A DNA stretch of 31,942 nt. It comes from JBKECO01 sp047974745. Its GTDB lineage: Bacteria; Bacillota; Clostridia; Lachnospirales; Lachnospiraceae. Position 1 is the first letter of the stretch. The number at the start of each line of letters is the position of its first letter. The translations under genes and the position numbers were made by a program. Shown one piece after another: positions 31,830 to 31,942 of this stretch. The DNA lies in contig JBKECO010000013.1 of assembly GCA_047974745.1 (NCBI GenBank), forward strand, positions 1 to 31,942. The letters are read 5' to 3'. The notes beneath the pieces were generated by a model. It had not been told where the DNA came from. It saw only the letters and a list, made by a program, of their open reading frames with translations, and searched no databases.

Positions 31830-31942
31830 TTAATCGAGGTTGAATTCTATTTCGTCAGTGAGCATCTTCCAGATAATCCTGACAAGCTTGCCGGCACAGT
31901 GCCCGAGAGCATTATAGTGTGTACGGCCTTCCGCCATCTTGG
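31830..31942 (-). CDS. IS110-family transposase, C-terminal fragment
   Basis: The minus strand carries 36 visible codons and a stop, running off the right edge: MAEGRTHYNALGHCAGKLVR then IIWKMLTDEIEFNLD. The pattern '(K/R)-HYN-GH-KLVR-I-(W/Y)' is the usual end of IS110/IS1111-family transposases, with the preceding catalytic Tep domain outside the window. The element would be inserted just after the flagellar cluster. About 140 bases of non-coding sequence separate its stop from flgK copy 2. Confidence 0.75.
   Translation of the reverse strand, partial: KMAEGRTHYNALGHCAGKLVRIIWKMLTDEIEFNLD

Overview
The window looks like low-to-mid-GC Firmicutes DNA, most probably a flagellated member of the Lachnospiraceae (Roseburia/Agathobacter-like). 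The grounds are strong AGGAGG-type ribosome binding sites, Clostridia-type gene families (Crp regulator with a Cys-rich hinge, YesM/YesN two-component pair, DUF1858-type domain, Cthe_2159-type lipoprotein) and a flgM-flgN-flgK-flgK cluster behind a sigma-28 promoter. This taxonomic call is inference. Both ends carry fragments of transposase genes (a probable DDE-type C-terminus at the left, an IS110-family C-terminus at the right), so the window may be a whole contig bounded by insertion sequences.

Layout. (1) 1-2528 is repeat-rich and gene-poor: transposase tail, three 43-bp tandem repeats, a hairpin-rich stretch that could be an RNA, a terminator, one unknown protein behind a sigma-28-like -10, then two ~280-bp direct repeats with an alternating array of TTTGGAC/GTCCAAA words. 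(2) 2529-6560 holds a Crp/Fnr-family regulator divergent from a tight four-gene operon: a signal-less substrate-binding-like protein with a DUF1858-type N-terminus, a HypB/UreG-like GTPase, an ABC ATPase with an unusual N-terminal domain, and a Cys-rich zinc-ribbon protein. No permease is present. This is the best candidate for an undescribed system. (3) 6561-11028: a short transcript with two mini-ORFs, a beta-helix carbohydrate-binding lipoprotein, an ABC-F ATPase (minus strand) and a TSUP/TauE exporter. (4) 11090-16188: hexuronate genes uxuB and uxuA (minus) divergent from an AraC regulator and a MATE exporter. (5) 16310-26112: a sugar phosphorolysis locus with a GH94 N,N'-diacetylchitobiose phosphorylase, a phosphohexomutase, a YesM-like sensor kinase, an ABC sugar importer (binding lipoprotein plus two permeases, no ATPase) and a YesN-like response regulator. 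(6) 26208-27104: a LysR regulator on the minus strand. (7) 27262-31685: late flagellar genes flgM, flgN and two tandem flgK genes. A ribosome binding site and start codon follow, but the reading frame stops after five codons, beside the IS110 fragment.

How the genes fit together. Region 5 reads as a complete import-and-use pathway: the kinase senses a ligand, the YesN-type regulator switches transcription, the importer brings in a disaccharide, the phosphorylase splits it into GlcNAc and GlcNAc-1-phosphate without spending ATP, and the mutase converts the 1-phosphate to the 6-phosphate. Region 4 degrades fructuronate through mannonate. Region 7 is the hook-filament junction set controlled by FlgM. 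The unknown protein at 862-1494 may belong to the same sigma-28 regulon. Region 2 has the parts expected of a metal or cofactor delivery machine, but its job is not known from the sequence.
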